A stretch of DNA of 64,000 nucleotides from JAVBQL01 sp031549085 (GTDB taxonomy: Bacteria > Spirochaetota > GWE2-31-10 > MWDO01): the NCBI GenBank assembly GCA_031549085.1, contig JAVBQL010000013.1:1-64000 (forward strand). The letters run 5' to 3'. The notes under the pieces were generated by a model, which saw nothing but the letters and a program-made list of their open reading frames with translations, was not told the origin of the DNA and made no database searches. Positions 55,373-64,000 of the stretch are shown piece by piece. Position 1 is the first letter of the stretch, and each line of letters opens with the position of its first letter. The translations under genes and the position numbers were made by a program.

Positions 55373-56878
55373 CTATGTTACTCCACCCATGGCAAGTAAT
55401 ATCTCATTTGGATTGAAATTTTCTCTCTCAAACGTTTTTATTATCTTTCCATTATACATTACCCCAATCCTGTCTGCAAGGTTTAATAGCTCTTCAATAT
55501 CTTCAGAGACCAGAAGTATTGAAATCCCTTTTTTTTGTTCTTCGAGAAATATCTCTCTAAGCGATTCAATCGCTCCAACATCAAGACCCCTTGTTGGATA
55601 GACAGCTATTAGAAGGGAGATCTTTTTATCTATCTCTCTTGCAACAATAACTTTTTGTAAGTTTCCACCAGATAGATTTCTTACAGGATGGCTAAGACTA
55701 TTATATTTGATATTAAATTTTTCTGTTGACTCTTTTGCCTTTGTTATCATATTTTTCTTATTGAGAAAGAAAAAATTATTAAAGATTGTCCATCTCGATT
55801 TATTTAATATTAGGTTTTCCGGGATATTCATACCAATGGCAGCACCTATCTCTCTTCTATCAGATGGAATCATACTTATACCAAGCTTCATCATCTCCCT
55901 TGGTCGAACTTTTGTTATCTCTCTTCCATTATACATGTATTTTTTAAACTTTGTCTCTATAAGTCCATATAGAGCATCAGCAAGTTCTATCTGTCCATTT
56001 CCCGCAACACCAGCAATACCATATATCTCGCATTTTTTTATAAAAAATGAGAGATTATCCAGTGCCTTTACCCCTCTTGAGTTATAGTATGAGACCCCCT
56101 CTATTTCTAGAAGGCGTTCATCTGCTATTGGCTTAATGTCTTTATTTATAGAAAAGAGGAGCCTTCTTCCAACCATCTTTTCAGCTAGCTCCTCTTTTGT
56201 AGCACCTTTGGCGAAAAGTGTATCTATTACTTTTCCCTTTGAAATTATTGTAATCCTGTCTGATATCCGCAGAACCTCTTCAAGCTTGTGGCTTATGAAT
56301 ATTATAGAGTAGCCACTGTTTTTTAATAATGATATTATAGTAAAGAGTCCTTCAGTCTCTTTTTGTGTCAGCACAGATGTTGGTTCATCAAAAATGATTA
56401 TTTTTGGGTCGTTGTAGAGAACTTTTAGTATCTCAACTTTTTGCTGTTCACCTACCGTTAGCTGCCATATTTTGTCTTTCAGATTTAAAACAAAATTATA
56501 CTTTTCACAAAGTTCATTTATCTCTTTTGAGAGATTTTTTTTGTTATAAAAGAATTTTAGATCATTTTTTCCAATTATTATATTATCAAAAACAGAGTGG
56601 GATTCGGAGAGATGAAACTCCTGATGAACCATACCGATTCCTGCAAGCTTTGAATCCTTTGGTGAATAGAATTTTTTCTCTTTTCCATTTAGAAAAATTG
56701 AACCATTATCGGGGTGATAAAGTCCTGTTAGAATATTCATGAGGGTCGACTTTCCAGCCCCATTTTCACCTAAGATGGTGTGAAGTTCACCTTTTAGAAG
56801 GGTGAAATTTATATTTTCGTTTGCTTTAAATGAGCCAAAGTTTTTTGATATATTTTCTAGTTTTAAAACCTCTTCCAT
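55373..56878 (-). CDS. ABC transporter ATP-binding protein, simple sugar/nucleoside type
   Basis: A 501-aa protein with two fused nucleotide-binding domains. Domain 1 has Walker A GENGAGKST, signature LTVGEQQKVEIL and Walker B IIFDEPTSVLT. Domain 2 has a degenerate Walker A (GVAGNGQIEL) as normal for this family, signature LSGGNLQKVIVARE and PTRGLDVGAIE. This is the YufO/MglA-like architecture of sugar or nucleoside importers (CUT2/BMP group). First gene of the minus-strand pair with the permease. Substrate cannot be read; nucleosides are favoured by the permease motifs. Confidence 0.93.
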   Translation of the reverse strand: MEEVLKLENISKNFGSFKANENINFTLLKGELHTILGENGAGKSTLMNILTGLYHPDNGSIFLNGKEKKFYSPKDSKLAGIGMVHQEFHLSESHSVFDNIIIGKNDLKFFYNKKNLSKEINELCEKYNFVLNLKDKIWQLTVGEQQKVEILKVLYNDPKIIIFDEPTSVLTQKETEGLFTIISLLKNSGYSIIFISHKLEEVLRISDRITIISKGKVIDTLFAKGATKEELAEKMVGRRLLFSINKDIKPIADERLLEIEGVSYYNSRGVKALDNLSFFIKKCEIYGIAGVAGNGQIELADALYGLIETKFKKYMYNGREITKVRPREMMKLGISMIPSDRREIGAAIGMNIPENLILNKSRWTIFNNFFFLNKKNMITKAKESTEKFNIKYNSLSHPVRNLSGGNLQKVIVAREIDKKISLLIAVYPTRGLDVGAIESLREIFLEEQKKGISILLVSEDIEELLNLADRIGVMYNGKIIKTFERENFNPNEILLAMGGVT

Positions 56879-56959
56879 AGCTTTTTATACAATATGGTCT
56901 ACTATTTTGTCAAACAGATTATCTTATAGTATATAGTTTTTTGTGTGGTGCTATTGTTA

Positions 56960-57232
56960 TTAATATCCTACCAGTATAAAACTGATTATAGAGTCTTATC
57001 CCTAGTTTACCTATCATTATGAAGATATATAATGAGCGAATGCTACTCAAAAAAAGAGAAAGAGAGAGAGTATTTTTGTATAGGTTGGGGCAGCAACCCA
57101 AACCTATACAAAAATACTTTTTCTTTTTTCTTTCTTTTTAAGTAACGTTTACTCGTTTTATCTGTACTTAATGACAAGTACCCGAGAAATTAGGTATGAT
57201 CCACTCATTATCACTTGGATAGGATTATTGGT
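56960..57232. repeat. Large palindromic element, copy 3
   Basis: Compact tip: GTATTTTTGTATAGGTT and its exact complement AACCTATACAAAAATAC flank a short GGGGCAGCAACCCA loop. Around it lie GAAAGAGAGAGA / TCTTTCTTTTT-type arms, AATGAGCGAATGCTACT / AGTAACGTTTACTCGTT, and outermost TAATATCCTACCAG / CTTGGATAGGATTATT. It lies between the ATPase gene start and the terminator of the OmpL47-like gene, in a 468-bp gap. Confidence 0.78.
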
Positions 57233-57290
57233 AATACAAAGCTATACAAAACCTTATATAGTTATAAACATCAAACCAGTGATGACTACT

Positions 57291-57324
57291 AAAAAAAATG
57301 AGAGGTAAAAAACCTCTCATTTTC
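57291..57324 (-). terminator. Intrinsic terminator of the OmpL47-like gene
   Basis: Minus strand: ATGAGAGGT / ACCTCTCAT stem around TTTTT followed by eight T residues, 20 bp after the stop codon. Confidence 0.85.
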
Positions 57325-57346
57325 ATTTAAGACAACTCTCTATCTA

Positions 57347-58327
57347 TCATTGTAATAGAACTGGAGATATAGTTGTTGCAGTATTAGATTTGTCTACTAA
57401 TATAACTTCTAAAGTCTCTGTAGTCTCATTACCATTAAAGTCTGTAGCTTTTACTGTGATCTTATGAGTACCAGCATCATGTTTTGCTAAATCAAAAGAT
57501 ACTACGTATGGCTTCATCTCTTCACCATCAACAGCATATAGCAGGCTTGCTACACCACTGTCATAGTCAGTTGCATTAAGAGAGAATTGTGCTCTAGCAC
57601 CTACATATTTTTTCTCATCTTTAACAAATAACTCTGGATTAACTTTGATATCAACAATTGGACCTCTGTTGTCTACAAAGAAAGACAACTCTTTAACTGC
57701 AGAAACATTACCAACATTGTCAGTCGCTTTGTATGATAATTTGTGAAGACCATAAGCAAAGTCCGCCTTTATTGCAGCAGAGTATGCTTTAAATTCTTCA
57801 CCATCAATAGAGTATTCAATTGTTTTTACACCTGATAGATTATCAGTTGCTTCAATAGTAAACTCTTCCGCAGCTGAAACATGCATTACTCCATTTATAG
57901 TTTTAGCATTTTTGCCACTATCTTTAACTTGAACCTCCGGAGCTGTTGCATCAACAACAAACTTATACTCCAAAATATTTGAGCTTACATCTAAATTATC
58001 CAAAACCCAATAGTAGATACTATGAACACCTTCACCTCTAACAGAGATAGGGTTTTTGTACTCTCTAACAGGACTATTGATAGTGCCATCAATGCTATAG
58101 TATATAGCCTTAACGCCAATCTCATCTCCTGTAGCATCAAGTATAAATTTTGTTGCAGCTGATACATAATCCATTTGGCCATCATTATAAACTTCAATAG
58201 TGGTTGTTACAGCCTCGTTGCTCTTATCTGTTGTTGCATCTTGTTTTGTGTCTGCTGTTGCATCTTGTGCACTCAAACTAAAAGTAAAAAGAGTAGCAAC
58301 AAGAAAAATAGTTATCAGTTTTTTCAT
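57347..58327 (-). CDS. Secreted protein with OmpL47-type Ig-like repeats
   Basis: A 326-aa exported protein: signal peptide (MKKLITIFLVATLFTFSLSAQ), a Thr/Asp/Lys-rich linker, then three ~85-residue repeats of the OmpL47/Ig-like type (IEATDNLSGVKTIEYSIDGEEF, YGLHKLSYKATDNVGNVS, VDNRGP). These resemble Leptospira OmpL47 extracellular-matrix-binding modules and the C-terminal modules of many spirochaete surface proteins. Probable surface or periplasmic role in binding; ligand unknown. Monocistronic, with clear terminator. Confidence 0.82.
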   Translation of the reverse strand: MKKLITIFLVATLFTFSLSAQDATADTKQDATTDKSNEAVTTTIEVYNDGQMDYVSAATKFILDATGDEIGVKAIYYSIDGTINSPVREYKNPISVRGEGVHSIYYWVLDNLDVSSNILEYKFVVDATAPEVQVKDSGKNAKTINGVMHVSAAEEFTIEATDNLSGVKTIEYSIDGEEFKAYSAAIKADFAYGLHKLSYKATDNVGNVSAVKELSFFVDNRGPIVDIKVNPELFVKDEKKYVGARAQFSLNATDYDSGVASLLYAVDGEEMKPYVVSFDLAKHDAGTHKITVKATDFNGNETTETLEVILVDKSNTATTISPVLLQ

Positions 58328-58498
58328 ATCTTTTCTCCCAAATTAAAAAAATATTTGTTATTTTAATAAAAAACTACTAATTATACTATTCGTAATTTTA
58401 CTATATGTCAATATAATTTTCATAATTTTATAACTAAATAGTATTAAAATTAAAGTATGATAGAACATTAATTAAATAAATAGGAAATTTATGAAATA

Positions 58499-58603
58499 AG
58501 ATAAAACAGATTAAAGACATATAGAGTCAATTTTATGTATAAAACTTAAATGATAAATTGAATTATGAAATAAAATTCTTTAATACTATATTCTGTTTTA
58601 TCT
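58499..58603. repeat. Inverted repeat in an AT-rich gap
   Basis: AGATAAAACAGA (58499-58510) pairs exactly with TCTGTTTTATCT (58592-58603). Very AT-rich. It lies in the 396-bp divergent gap (58328-58723) between the OmpL47-like gene and a lipoprotein gene; no other structure or gene is visible there. Confidence 0.5.
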
Positions 58604-58723
58604 ATCATTTAATTGTCCTGCAGTTATTTATAAAAACATTTAAAAAATAGTTGATTTTTTTTCTAAAAAATTGTAATCTCTATAGATTTAAGTTTAATTT
58701 ATTTTTTTTTTAGGAGTTTAAAA

Positions 58724-59149
58724 ATGAACAAGAAAGTAATTATTTTTTTATTGGTAGCTCTTACACTTGTATTTGCTTCATGTAAAAAACAAGGTGATAC
58801 AACTTCAACAACTACATCTGAAGTTGAAATAACAGAAGTAGATGTAATAGATGTTGAGCCTATCAATGTACCAGAGAGCTGGAATGGAAACTATGCTTTA
58901 AAAAGCCACCCAACTGTAAAGGTGCTTTCTATAAAAGATGGAAAAATTTTCCAAGTTGTAAGCGAAACAGAGACAGAGATATTTCCTGCTGAAGCTGTCA
59001 ATAATGGCTATGCAATAAAGATCACAGAAAATGAGTGCTCTGCAGCTTCAGATTCAGCTAGCTTCAAATATACAAAGAATGCTGATGGCTCAATAAGTTT
59101 CTCTAAGAGCGATGCTGATAGCGGAGTTATAGAGTACGTAAAGATGTAG
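58724..59149 (+). CDS. Hypothetical small lipoprotein
   Basis: A 141-aa predicted lipoprotein (lipobox VFASC, cysteine about residue 20), Thr/Glu-rich linker, then a ~90-residue beta-rich domain (NGNYALKSHPTVKVLSIKDGKIF). No family recognised. A good AGGAG precedes the start. The following gene trmB lies 117 bp away. Confidence 0.75.
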   Translation: MNKKVIIFLLVALTLVFASCKKQGDTTSTTTSEVEITEVDVIDVEPINVPESWNGNYALKSHPTVKVLSIKDGKIFQVVSETETEIFPAEAVNNGYAIKITENECSAASDSASFKYTKNADGSISFSKSDADSGVIEYVKM

Positions 59150-59323
59150 TTATCTTTGATTAATTTATTTTACTATTTATTAAGATAGATAAAAAATAGG
59201 AGAGACATAAATGTTCTCCTATTTTTTTTATTTTTCTAAAAATGGTTGCAGCAAACTTGACAAATTATGAATTTTTATTTAGTTAAAGCTAGAACTTTAA
59301 TCAATAAATATGTAGGAACAAAA

Positions 59324-59944
59324 ATGTCTTTTTTAAGTCCATATGATTATACACTGCTCGAAAAAGTAATAAAACTAAAAGAGTATGATAAAGAAAAAAT
59401 AGATCTTGAAGACTATTTTGGTAATAACAATCCTGTAGTTGTTGAAATAGGTTGTGGAAATGGGCATTTTCTGATAGAAAAAGCTAAGCAAGAGGGTTCA
59501 AAAAATTTTTTAGGCATAGACCTAAAAAAGAATAGAATAACAAGGTGCAGAGAGAAAGAGGAAAAATATGGACTAACCAATATAAGATGGATAATTGGTG
59601 ATGCTTTTCCTCTCTTTGATAAATACTTATATGACAAACAGATATCATCAATATATATGTTTTTTCCAGATCCATGGCCAAAAAAGAGACACCACAAAAG
59701 AAGGCTCTTTCAAAAAGAATTTTTAACAGTATTGAATAGAATACTAGCCAATGATGGAATATTCTATTTCGTTACTGATCACAAAGATTATTATGAGTGG
59801 TGCAAAGAGATTACAAGTGAGAATGAATATTTTATTTTTAAAGAGCTTGAAAGTGAAAATGAAGAGTATATAGTCTCTGTATTTGGACAGAGATGGAAAA
59901 GAGAGGGAAGAGAATTTTATCCATTTTTACTTAAAAAAAAATAA
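59324..59944 (+). CDS. trmB: tRNA (guanine-N7)-methyltransferase
   Basis: Methylates G46 in the variable loop of tRNAs with S-adenosylmethionine. It has the SAM-binding motif VEIGCGNGHFL and the TrmB signature FPDPWPKKRHHKRRL. I prefer ATG 59324 (AGGA 7 bases upstream, 206 aa); the frame is open to ATG 59267 (225 aa) but without a ribosome site. Cytosolic. Confidence 0.93.
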   Translation: MSFLSPYDYTLLEKVIKLKEYDKEKIDLEDYFGNNNPVVVEIGCGNGHFLIEKAKQEGSKNFLGIDLKKNRITRCREKEEKYGLTNIRWIIGDAFPLFDKYLYDKQISSIYMFFPDPWPKKRHHKRRLFQKEFLTVLNRILANDGIFYFVTDHKDYYEWCKEITSENEYFIFKELESENEEYIVSVFGQRWKREGREFYPFLLKKK

Positions 59945-60098
59945 CATTTACTTATTTTTTGCTATAATAATTAACCAAAACACTTAATAATTTTAAACTC
60001 CATTTTAGTAATAATTAAAAACATCTTAAAATAATTTGTCTTGACAATTAATATTAAAAATACTATTTTGATAGATAGTGATCTTTAGGAGGATTAAT

Positions 60099-61643
60099 GT
60101 GAGAGAAGTCATTACGATTGGGATAATTGCCCTTATATCCCTCCTCCTAGGCGGAACAGCCGGGTTTTTGATCCGGTTTTTTATAGCAAAAGCAAAACTT
60201 AATTCATCTGAGAATAAGGCTGAAATAATCTTAAGAGAAGCAAAACTTGAAGCTGAATCTCAGAAAAAAGAGTTACTTTTAGAGGCAAAAACCTCTTTAA
60301 TTCAAGAAAAAAACAATTTTGAAAGAGAGACTAGAGAAAGGAGAAAGGAACTTCAACGACAGGAGAACAGAATTCTTCAAAAAGAGGATCTGCTTGACAA
60401 AAAAACAGCAGAACTTGAAAAGAAGGAGAGGTCTGTTTCTGACAAAGAGAGAGATTGCGGTGTAAAGATGAAAGAGGTGGCAACCCAGTATCAGAAAGCA
60501 CAGCAGGAACTTGAAAAAATCGCTGGACTTACAGCAGAGCAGGCAAAAAGTATGCTTATTAAGAACATTGAAGAGTCTGCAAAGTTGGAAGCTCAAATAT
60601 TTGTAAACAAAATTGAGGAAGAGGCCAATAGGAATGCAAACAAGAAGGCCAGAGAGGTTTTGGTTACTACAATACAGCGAATTGCCTCAGAAACAACTTC
60701 GGATATCACAACTACGAGTGTTTCACTTCCAAATGAAGAGATGAAAGGTCGTATAATCGGAAGAGAAGGAAGAAATATTCGTACATTGGAGACATTAATT
60801 GGTGTAGACATAATAATTGATGACACTCCAGAGGCCATTGTAATATCAAGTTTTGATCCTGTTAGAAGGGAGATTTCTAAAATAGCTTTGAATAGACTTA
60901 TTGCTGATGGAAGAATCCATCCAACAAGAATTGAAGAAGTTATATCAAAAGTAATGAGTGAAGTTAATGAGATGATTTACGAGCAGGGGGAGAAGGCGAT
61001 TCTGGATTTGGGAATCCCTAACATGTCCTCTGAAGGTATTGTAAATCTTGGAAGACTCCACTATCGAACCAGTTATGGACAAAATGTTCTTCATCACTCC
61101 ATAGAGGTCGCAAAAATTGCAGGAGCTTTGGCTGCTGAACTTGGATGCGACCCAATACTTGCAAAAAGAGCAGGCCTCCTGCATGATATAGGCAAGGGAG
61201 CTGCAACAGATGGAGATGATAGCCATACTGAAGCTGGTTTTGAGATGGCAAAAAAGATGGGAGAGAATGAGTATGTACTTAATGCAATTCTTAGCCATCA
61301 TGGAGATGTTGAGCCAAATTGTTTGGAGTCTATAATAGTACAAACCGCTGATGCTATAAGTGCTAGTCGCCCTGGAGCGAGAAGAGAGAGTTTAGAGAAC
61401 TATATAAAGAGGCTTGAAAACCTCGAGAGAATTGCAGAGAGCTATGAGGGTGTTGAGAAGGCTTTCGCAATACAGGCTGGAAGGGAGGTCAGAGTAATAA
61501 TAAATGACAAGACCACCAGTGATGATAAGGCTGAATATACAGCAAGAGAGATTGTTAAAAGAATTGAAAATGAATTAAAGTATCCGGGTAAGATAAAAGT
61601 TACCGTTATTAGAGAGTCAAGATTCATTGAATATGCTAGATAA
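60099..61643 (+). CDS. rny: Ribonuclease Y
   Basis: Membrane-anchored endoribonuclease that begins bulk mRNA decay in many Gram-positive bacteria and in spirochaetes. From GTG 60099 (perfect AGGAGG 6 bases upstream; an in-frame GTG at 60078 lies before that site) the 514-aa protein has one N-terminal membrane helix (5-28) and a long coiled coil (about 35-190). A KH domain follows (GRIIGREGRNIRTLETLIGVDII, about 212-270), then an HD domain with the metal-binding LLHDIGKG and the later SHHGDVEP. Ends with an intrinsic terminator. Confidence 0.96.
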   Translation: MREVITIGIIALISLLLGGTAGFLIRFFIAKAKLNSSENKAEIILREAKLEAESQKKELLLEAKTSLIQEKNNFERETRERRKELQRQENRILQKEDLLDKKTAELEKKERSVSDKERDCGVKMKEVATQYQKAQQELEKIAGLTAEQAKSMLIKNIEESAKLEAQIFVNKIEEEANRNANKKAREVLVTTIQRIASETTSDITTTSVSLPNEEMKGRIIGREGRNIRTLETLIGVDIIIDDTPEAIVISSFDPVRREISKIALNRLIADGRIHPTRIEEVISKVMSEVNEMIYEQGEKAILDLGIPNMSSEGIVNLGRLHYRTSYGQNVLHHSIEVAKIAGALAAELGCDPILAKRAGLLHDIGKGAATDGDDSHTEAGFEMAKKMGENEYVLNAILSHHGDVEPNCLESIIVQTADAISASRPGARRESLENYIKRLENLERIAESYEGVEKAFAIQAGREVRVIINDKTTSDDKAEYTAREIVKRIENELKYPGKIKVTVIRESRFIEYAR

Positions 61644-61663
61644 TTTAAATTAAATTATAAATT

Positions 61664-61697
61664 AGAGCGGGTAGAGATACCCGCTCTTTTTTTATTT
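61664..61697 (+). terminator. Intrinsic terminator of rny
   Basis: AGAGCGGGTA / TACCCGCTCT 10-bp stem around GAGA followed by a T-run, 21 bp after the stop. Confidence 0.9.
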
Positions 61698-61927
61698 TTT
61701 TAGATCCCACGTCCTTTCTAATAAATATCTTTTTCAAAAGAGATATTACTTTTTTTGATTTTGAAACGCATAACAGGCATATCAAATATTAAAGTACCAA
61801 CCTAAAATAAAGTTTTCAGTATCTCAACAAACATTTAATATTAAAATCTCTAGAAAAAAACTCTAATGACAAGAATAGAAAAAAATGTTAATCTTGCTAT
61901 TAAAAGATATCTATAAAGGGAAAATAA

Positions 61928-63424
61928 ATGAAATATGACTATATAATAATTGGTGGCGGCTTAAGCGGACTTGTAAGCGGCATAATATTGGCAAAGGAGA
62001 AAAAAAAGGTCTTGATATTGGAGCAGCACTCAAAAGCAGGTGGCTATCTTCACTCTTTCTATCGCAATGGTCATAGATTTGAGACCGGTTTCCACTTTGT
62101 TCCAGAGCTTGGAAAAGATATGATATTAAATATGTATTGGAACTATTTGGGTATATTAGAAAATATAAACCTTGTCCCATACAATAGAGAACACTTCAAC
62201 TCATTGATATTTCCAAATGATAGATATGATATCCCCCTTGGATTGGATAATCTTGAAGCCTACTTAATAACAACCTTTCCAAACGAAGAGAGTGCTGTAA
62301 TTAAGTTTATCAAAAAGATAAGAGAGCTTAAGAGAGCTTTTGTCTACTTCAACAGAGATCATAAAGGTGATCTTGACATAGAGCACAAATCATTTGATAT
62401 AAGCATAAATGATTTTTTAGATGAGCTTAATTGCTCGCAAAAGTTACGAAGCATAATCCTTGCCCACTCATTTTTGTATGGAGTGCCTCCAAAGGAGACG
62501 CCTCTTGGCACACATGCAATATTCTTTAATGCTCTCTACTCCCAAATTTATGATATCGATGGGGGAGGAGATGCATTAAGCAGGGCTCTGGTTGACTCTT
62601 TTACTCAAAATGGTGGAGAGATACTCTTTAATAAAAAGGTTATCTCAATAAAGATAAAAGATAAAAAGATAGATGGTATAGAGACAGCTGATGAGTGCTA
62701 TTATGAGGGAGAAAATGTCATATCGAGTATAAATCCAAAGGCGACACTACCCCTATTTACAGAGAAGGTCTTTAGAAACGCCTTTACTGATAGAATTGAT
62801 GAGATGGAGGATACTCTAAGCCACTTTGGAACATACAGCGTTGCGGATGGAGATATCGTACCTCCAAACTATGATATACTCTACTTTCCAGACTATGATA
62901 TCAATGATATATATAGCAAAATTGTCTCTGACAACTTTGATGATTTCTTCATATATATGACTGCACCAACAGCAAGACTTGGAAAATCGAGTGGTAAGCA
63001 CATAATAGAGACGCTCTCTATTGATAACTACAATAACTATAAAAAGTGGGAGGGGACAAAAGCCAATAGAAGAGATGATAACTATAAGGCTTTTAAAGAG
63101 AATACATCAAAAAAGATCATAGATAAAATATATGAGATCCTCCCAGAGACAAAAGGTAAAATAGAGACCACATATAGCTCAACTCCATTAACAAACCACC
63201 ACTATACATTAAGCCCGCATGGCTCTATATATGGAATAAAGCACAATATGGATCAGATGCATGCGCCAATAAGAGCAAGGACAAAGCTTGATGGCTTCTA
63301 TTTTACTGGTCAGTCTCTTATATTTCCGGGGATTGTTGGGGTGACAATTACTGGCTTTGTAACGGCTGCGGAGATATTGGGGCAGGAGTATCTATTTAAG
63401 AGAATTGATGAAGAGGTTAAATAA
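61928..63424 (+). CDS. Phytoene desaturase-like FAD-dependent oxidoreductase
   Basis: A 498-aa flavoprotein of the CrtI/RetSat family. It has the dinucleotide motif IIGGGLSGLVSGIILA at residues 6-21, followed by LEQHSKAGGYLHSFYRNGHRFETG, and at the C-terminus the FAD motif GFYFTGQSLIFPGIVGVTITG. Family members desaturate or isomerise carotenoids and saturate retinoids; many bacterial members have unknown substrates. With no crtB or other carotenoid genes here, a carotenoid role is not supported. Monocistronic. Confidence 0.87.
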   Translation: MKYDYIIIGGGLSGLVSGIILAKEKKKVLILEQHSKAGGYLHSFYRNGHRFETGFHFVPELGKDMILNMYWNYLGILENINLVPYNREHFNSLIFPNDRYDIPLGLDNLEAYLITTFPNEESAVIKFIKKIRELKRAFVYFNRDHKGDLDIEHKSFDISINDFLDELNCSQKLRSIILAHSFLYGVPPKETPLGTHAIFFNALYSQIYDIDGGGDALSRALVDSFTQNGGEILFNKKVISIKIKDKKIDGIETADECYYEGENVISSINPKATLPLFTEKVFRNAFTDRIDEMEDTLSHFGTYSVADGDIVPPNYDILYFPDYDINDIYSKIVSDNFDDFFIYMTAPTARLGKSSGKHIIETLSIDNYNNYKKWEGTKANRRDDNYKAFKENTSKKIIDKIYEILPETKGKIETTYSSTPLTNHHYTLSPHGSIYGIKHNMDQMHAPIRARTKLDGFYFTGQSLIFPGIVGVTITGFVTAAEILGQEYLFKRIDEEVK

Positions 63425-63499
63425 TATTTGGCTATTTTTGTATCATTCTATTTAGCCATTTAGCTATTCGTAAAACTTACTTATGTTAAGCAGCATATT

Positions 63500-63799
63500 A
63501 ATATAAAATGAGATATTAAACTTACTTTCTGGTTTCCTTGTCAGTACGAAAATAAAAAACTAAGCGAACGCTACTTAAAAAAAGAGAAAGAAGAGAGAAT
63601 AATTTTATATAGGTGGGGTAATCAAAAAAAGAGCCTAATTTTAAAAATATGAAAATAAAACAAAAAGGATGTGGCACGCAAAAAAAGCCTATATAAAATT
63701 ACTTTTCTTTTTTTTCTTCTTTTTAGTGACATTTGCCCATTATATCTCTACTTACTGATATGGAAACCAGAAAGTAAGTTTAATATCTCATTTTATATT
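63500..63799. repeat. Large palindromic element, copy 4 (38-bp perfect outer arms)
   Basis: The left arm (63500-63537) is the exact complement of the right arm (63762-63799): AATATAAAATGAGATATTAA onward to GGTTTCC on the left. Inside lie GTCAGTA / TACTGATA, GCGAACGCTACT / AGTGACATTTGC, and a purine-rich/pyrimidine-rich pair. The tip carries a ~70-nt insert (GTAATCAAAAAAAGAGCCTA...ATGTGGCACGC) shared with copy 2. It lies in the 416-bp gap between the convergent oxidoreductase and the partial minus-strand gene. Confidence 0.85.
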
Positions 63800-63840
63800 G
63801 ATAGGACTATTATAAATAGAGAGCTAAACAAAAAAAATAA

Positions 63841-64000
63841 CTATACAATTTTGGCTATCAATTGTACCAAATTAAAATATTTGCCATCCTCTGCCCTCAT
63901 CATCTCAATATCATCAATAGCATAGGGATTTGATGTTGATAGCCACTCCTCCCACGATTTTTTTAGACAATCCATCTCGCGGCAGCTCTCTATTCTAACT
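63841..64000 (-). CDS. 3' end of an unknown gene
   Basis: A minus-strand frame enters from the window end and stops at TAG 63841, giving 52 C-terminal residues: VRIESCREMDCLKKSWEEW then an acidic stretch and ...NLVQLIAKIV. No family can be named from this fragment. It is convergent with the CrtI-like gene across the large palindromic element. Confidence 0.6.
   Translation of the reverse strand, partial: VRIESCREMDCLKKSWEEWLSTSNPYAIDDIEMMRAEDGKYFNLVQLIAKIV

Noticed and set aside
63671..63925. 84-aa plus-strand frame near the window end
   Set aside because: It runs through the right arm of the palindromic element and antisense to the partial minus-strand gene; no ribosome site.

Overview
The window looks like chromosome of a low-GC, double-membraned bacterium. 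A spirochaete (Spirochaetota) is the best guess. The reasons are the many short exported or lipid-anchored proteins with loose lipoboxes (FSC, ASC, ISC), two methyl-accepting chemotaxis proteins, WG-repeat and OmpL47-like exported proteins, a double cyclic-nucleotide-binding regulator, RNase Y and a large predicted outer-membrane barrel protein. No rRNA is present, so this rests on gene content and is moderate confidence. There is no sign of phage, transposase, CRISPR or plasmid functions.

Layout. 0-5 kb: a cut-off putative zinc metallopeptidase (-), then nifU-nifS-smr-TPR lipoprotein (Fe-S cluster assembly and an attached TPR gene). 5-9.8 kb: a Crp-like double CNB protein, a split chromate transporter pair, ribH, a 12-unit WG-repeat protein and a membrane protein. 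9.9-22.9 kb: glgA, a nucleosidase-like protein, purH, serA, a sensorless MCP whose stop overlaps an archaeal-type 3-dehydroquinate synthase II, hisA, rpiB and several exported proteins. 22.9-32.5 kb: a starch/glycogen-degrading surface cluster on the minus strand. It has an alpha-amylase, a pullulanase lipoprotein, and a three-gene operon (secreted glycogen-binding protein, lipoprotein, 977-aa barrel with an N-terminal glycogen-binding domain) behind a perfect-consensus promoter. 32.8-44.7 kb: valS, two unknown genes next to nagB, a flavoprotein, a nucleotidyltransferase, a very large TPR protein and a plsC-type acyltransferase. 44.7-45.6 kb: non-coding array of three ~210-bp palindromic units, then tRNA-Asp(GTC). 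45.8-50.2 kb: clpP-clpX-lon, translationally coupled. 50.2-64 kb: glycosyltransferase, a putative structured small RNA, a Cache-domain MCP, two parts of a nucleoside/sugar ABC importer, OmpL47-like protein, trmB, rny, a CrtI-like oxidoreductase and the 3' end of an unknown gene.

Themes. Alpha-glucan handling links the surface amylolytic cluster with glgA (storage) and perhaps with nagB and the sugar or nucleoside importer. Proteolysis is concentrated in clpPX-lon. Small-molecule biosynthesis genes (ribH, purH, serA, hisA, DHQ synthase II) are scattered singly rather than in pathway operons.

The most unusual features are non-coding. A family of ~220-300-bp palindromes occurs four times between 50 and 64 kb and not, at full length, earlier in the window; one copy has 38-bp perfect outer arms. 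There is also the ~210-bp tandem palindrome array at 44.7-45.2 kb, and a ~225-nt RNA candidate at 51.75-51.97 kb with its own promoter, a tRNA-like T-loop and possible pseudoknot pairing. Among proteins, the CBM48-barrel surface operon and the MCP/DHQ-synthase-II overlap deserve most attention.
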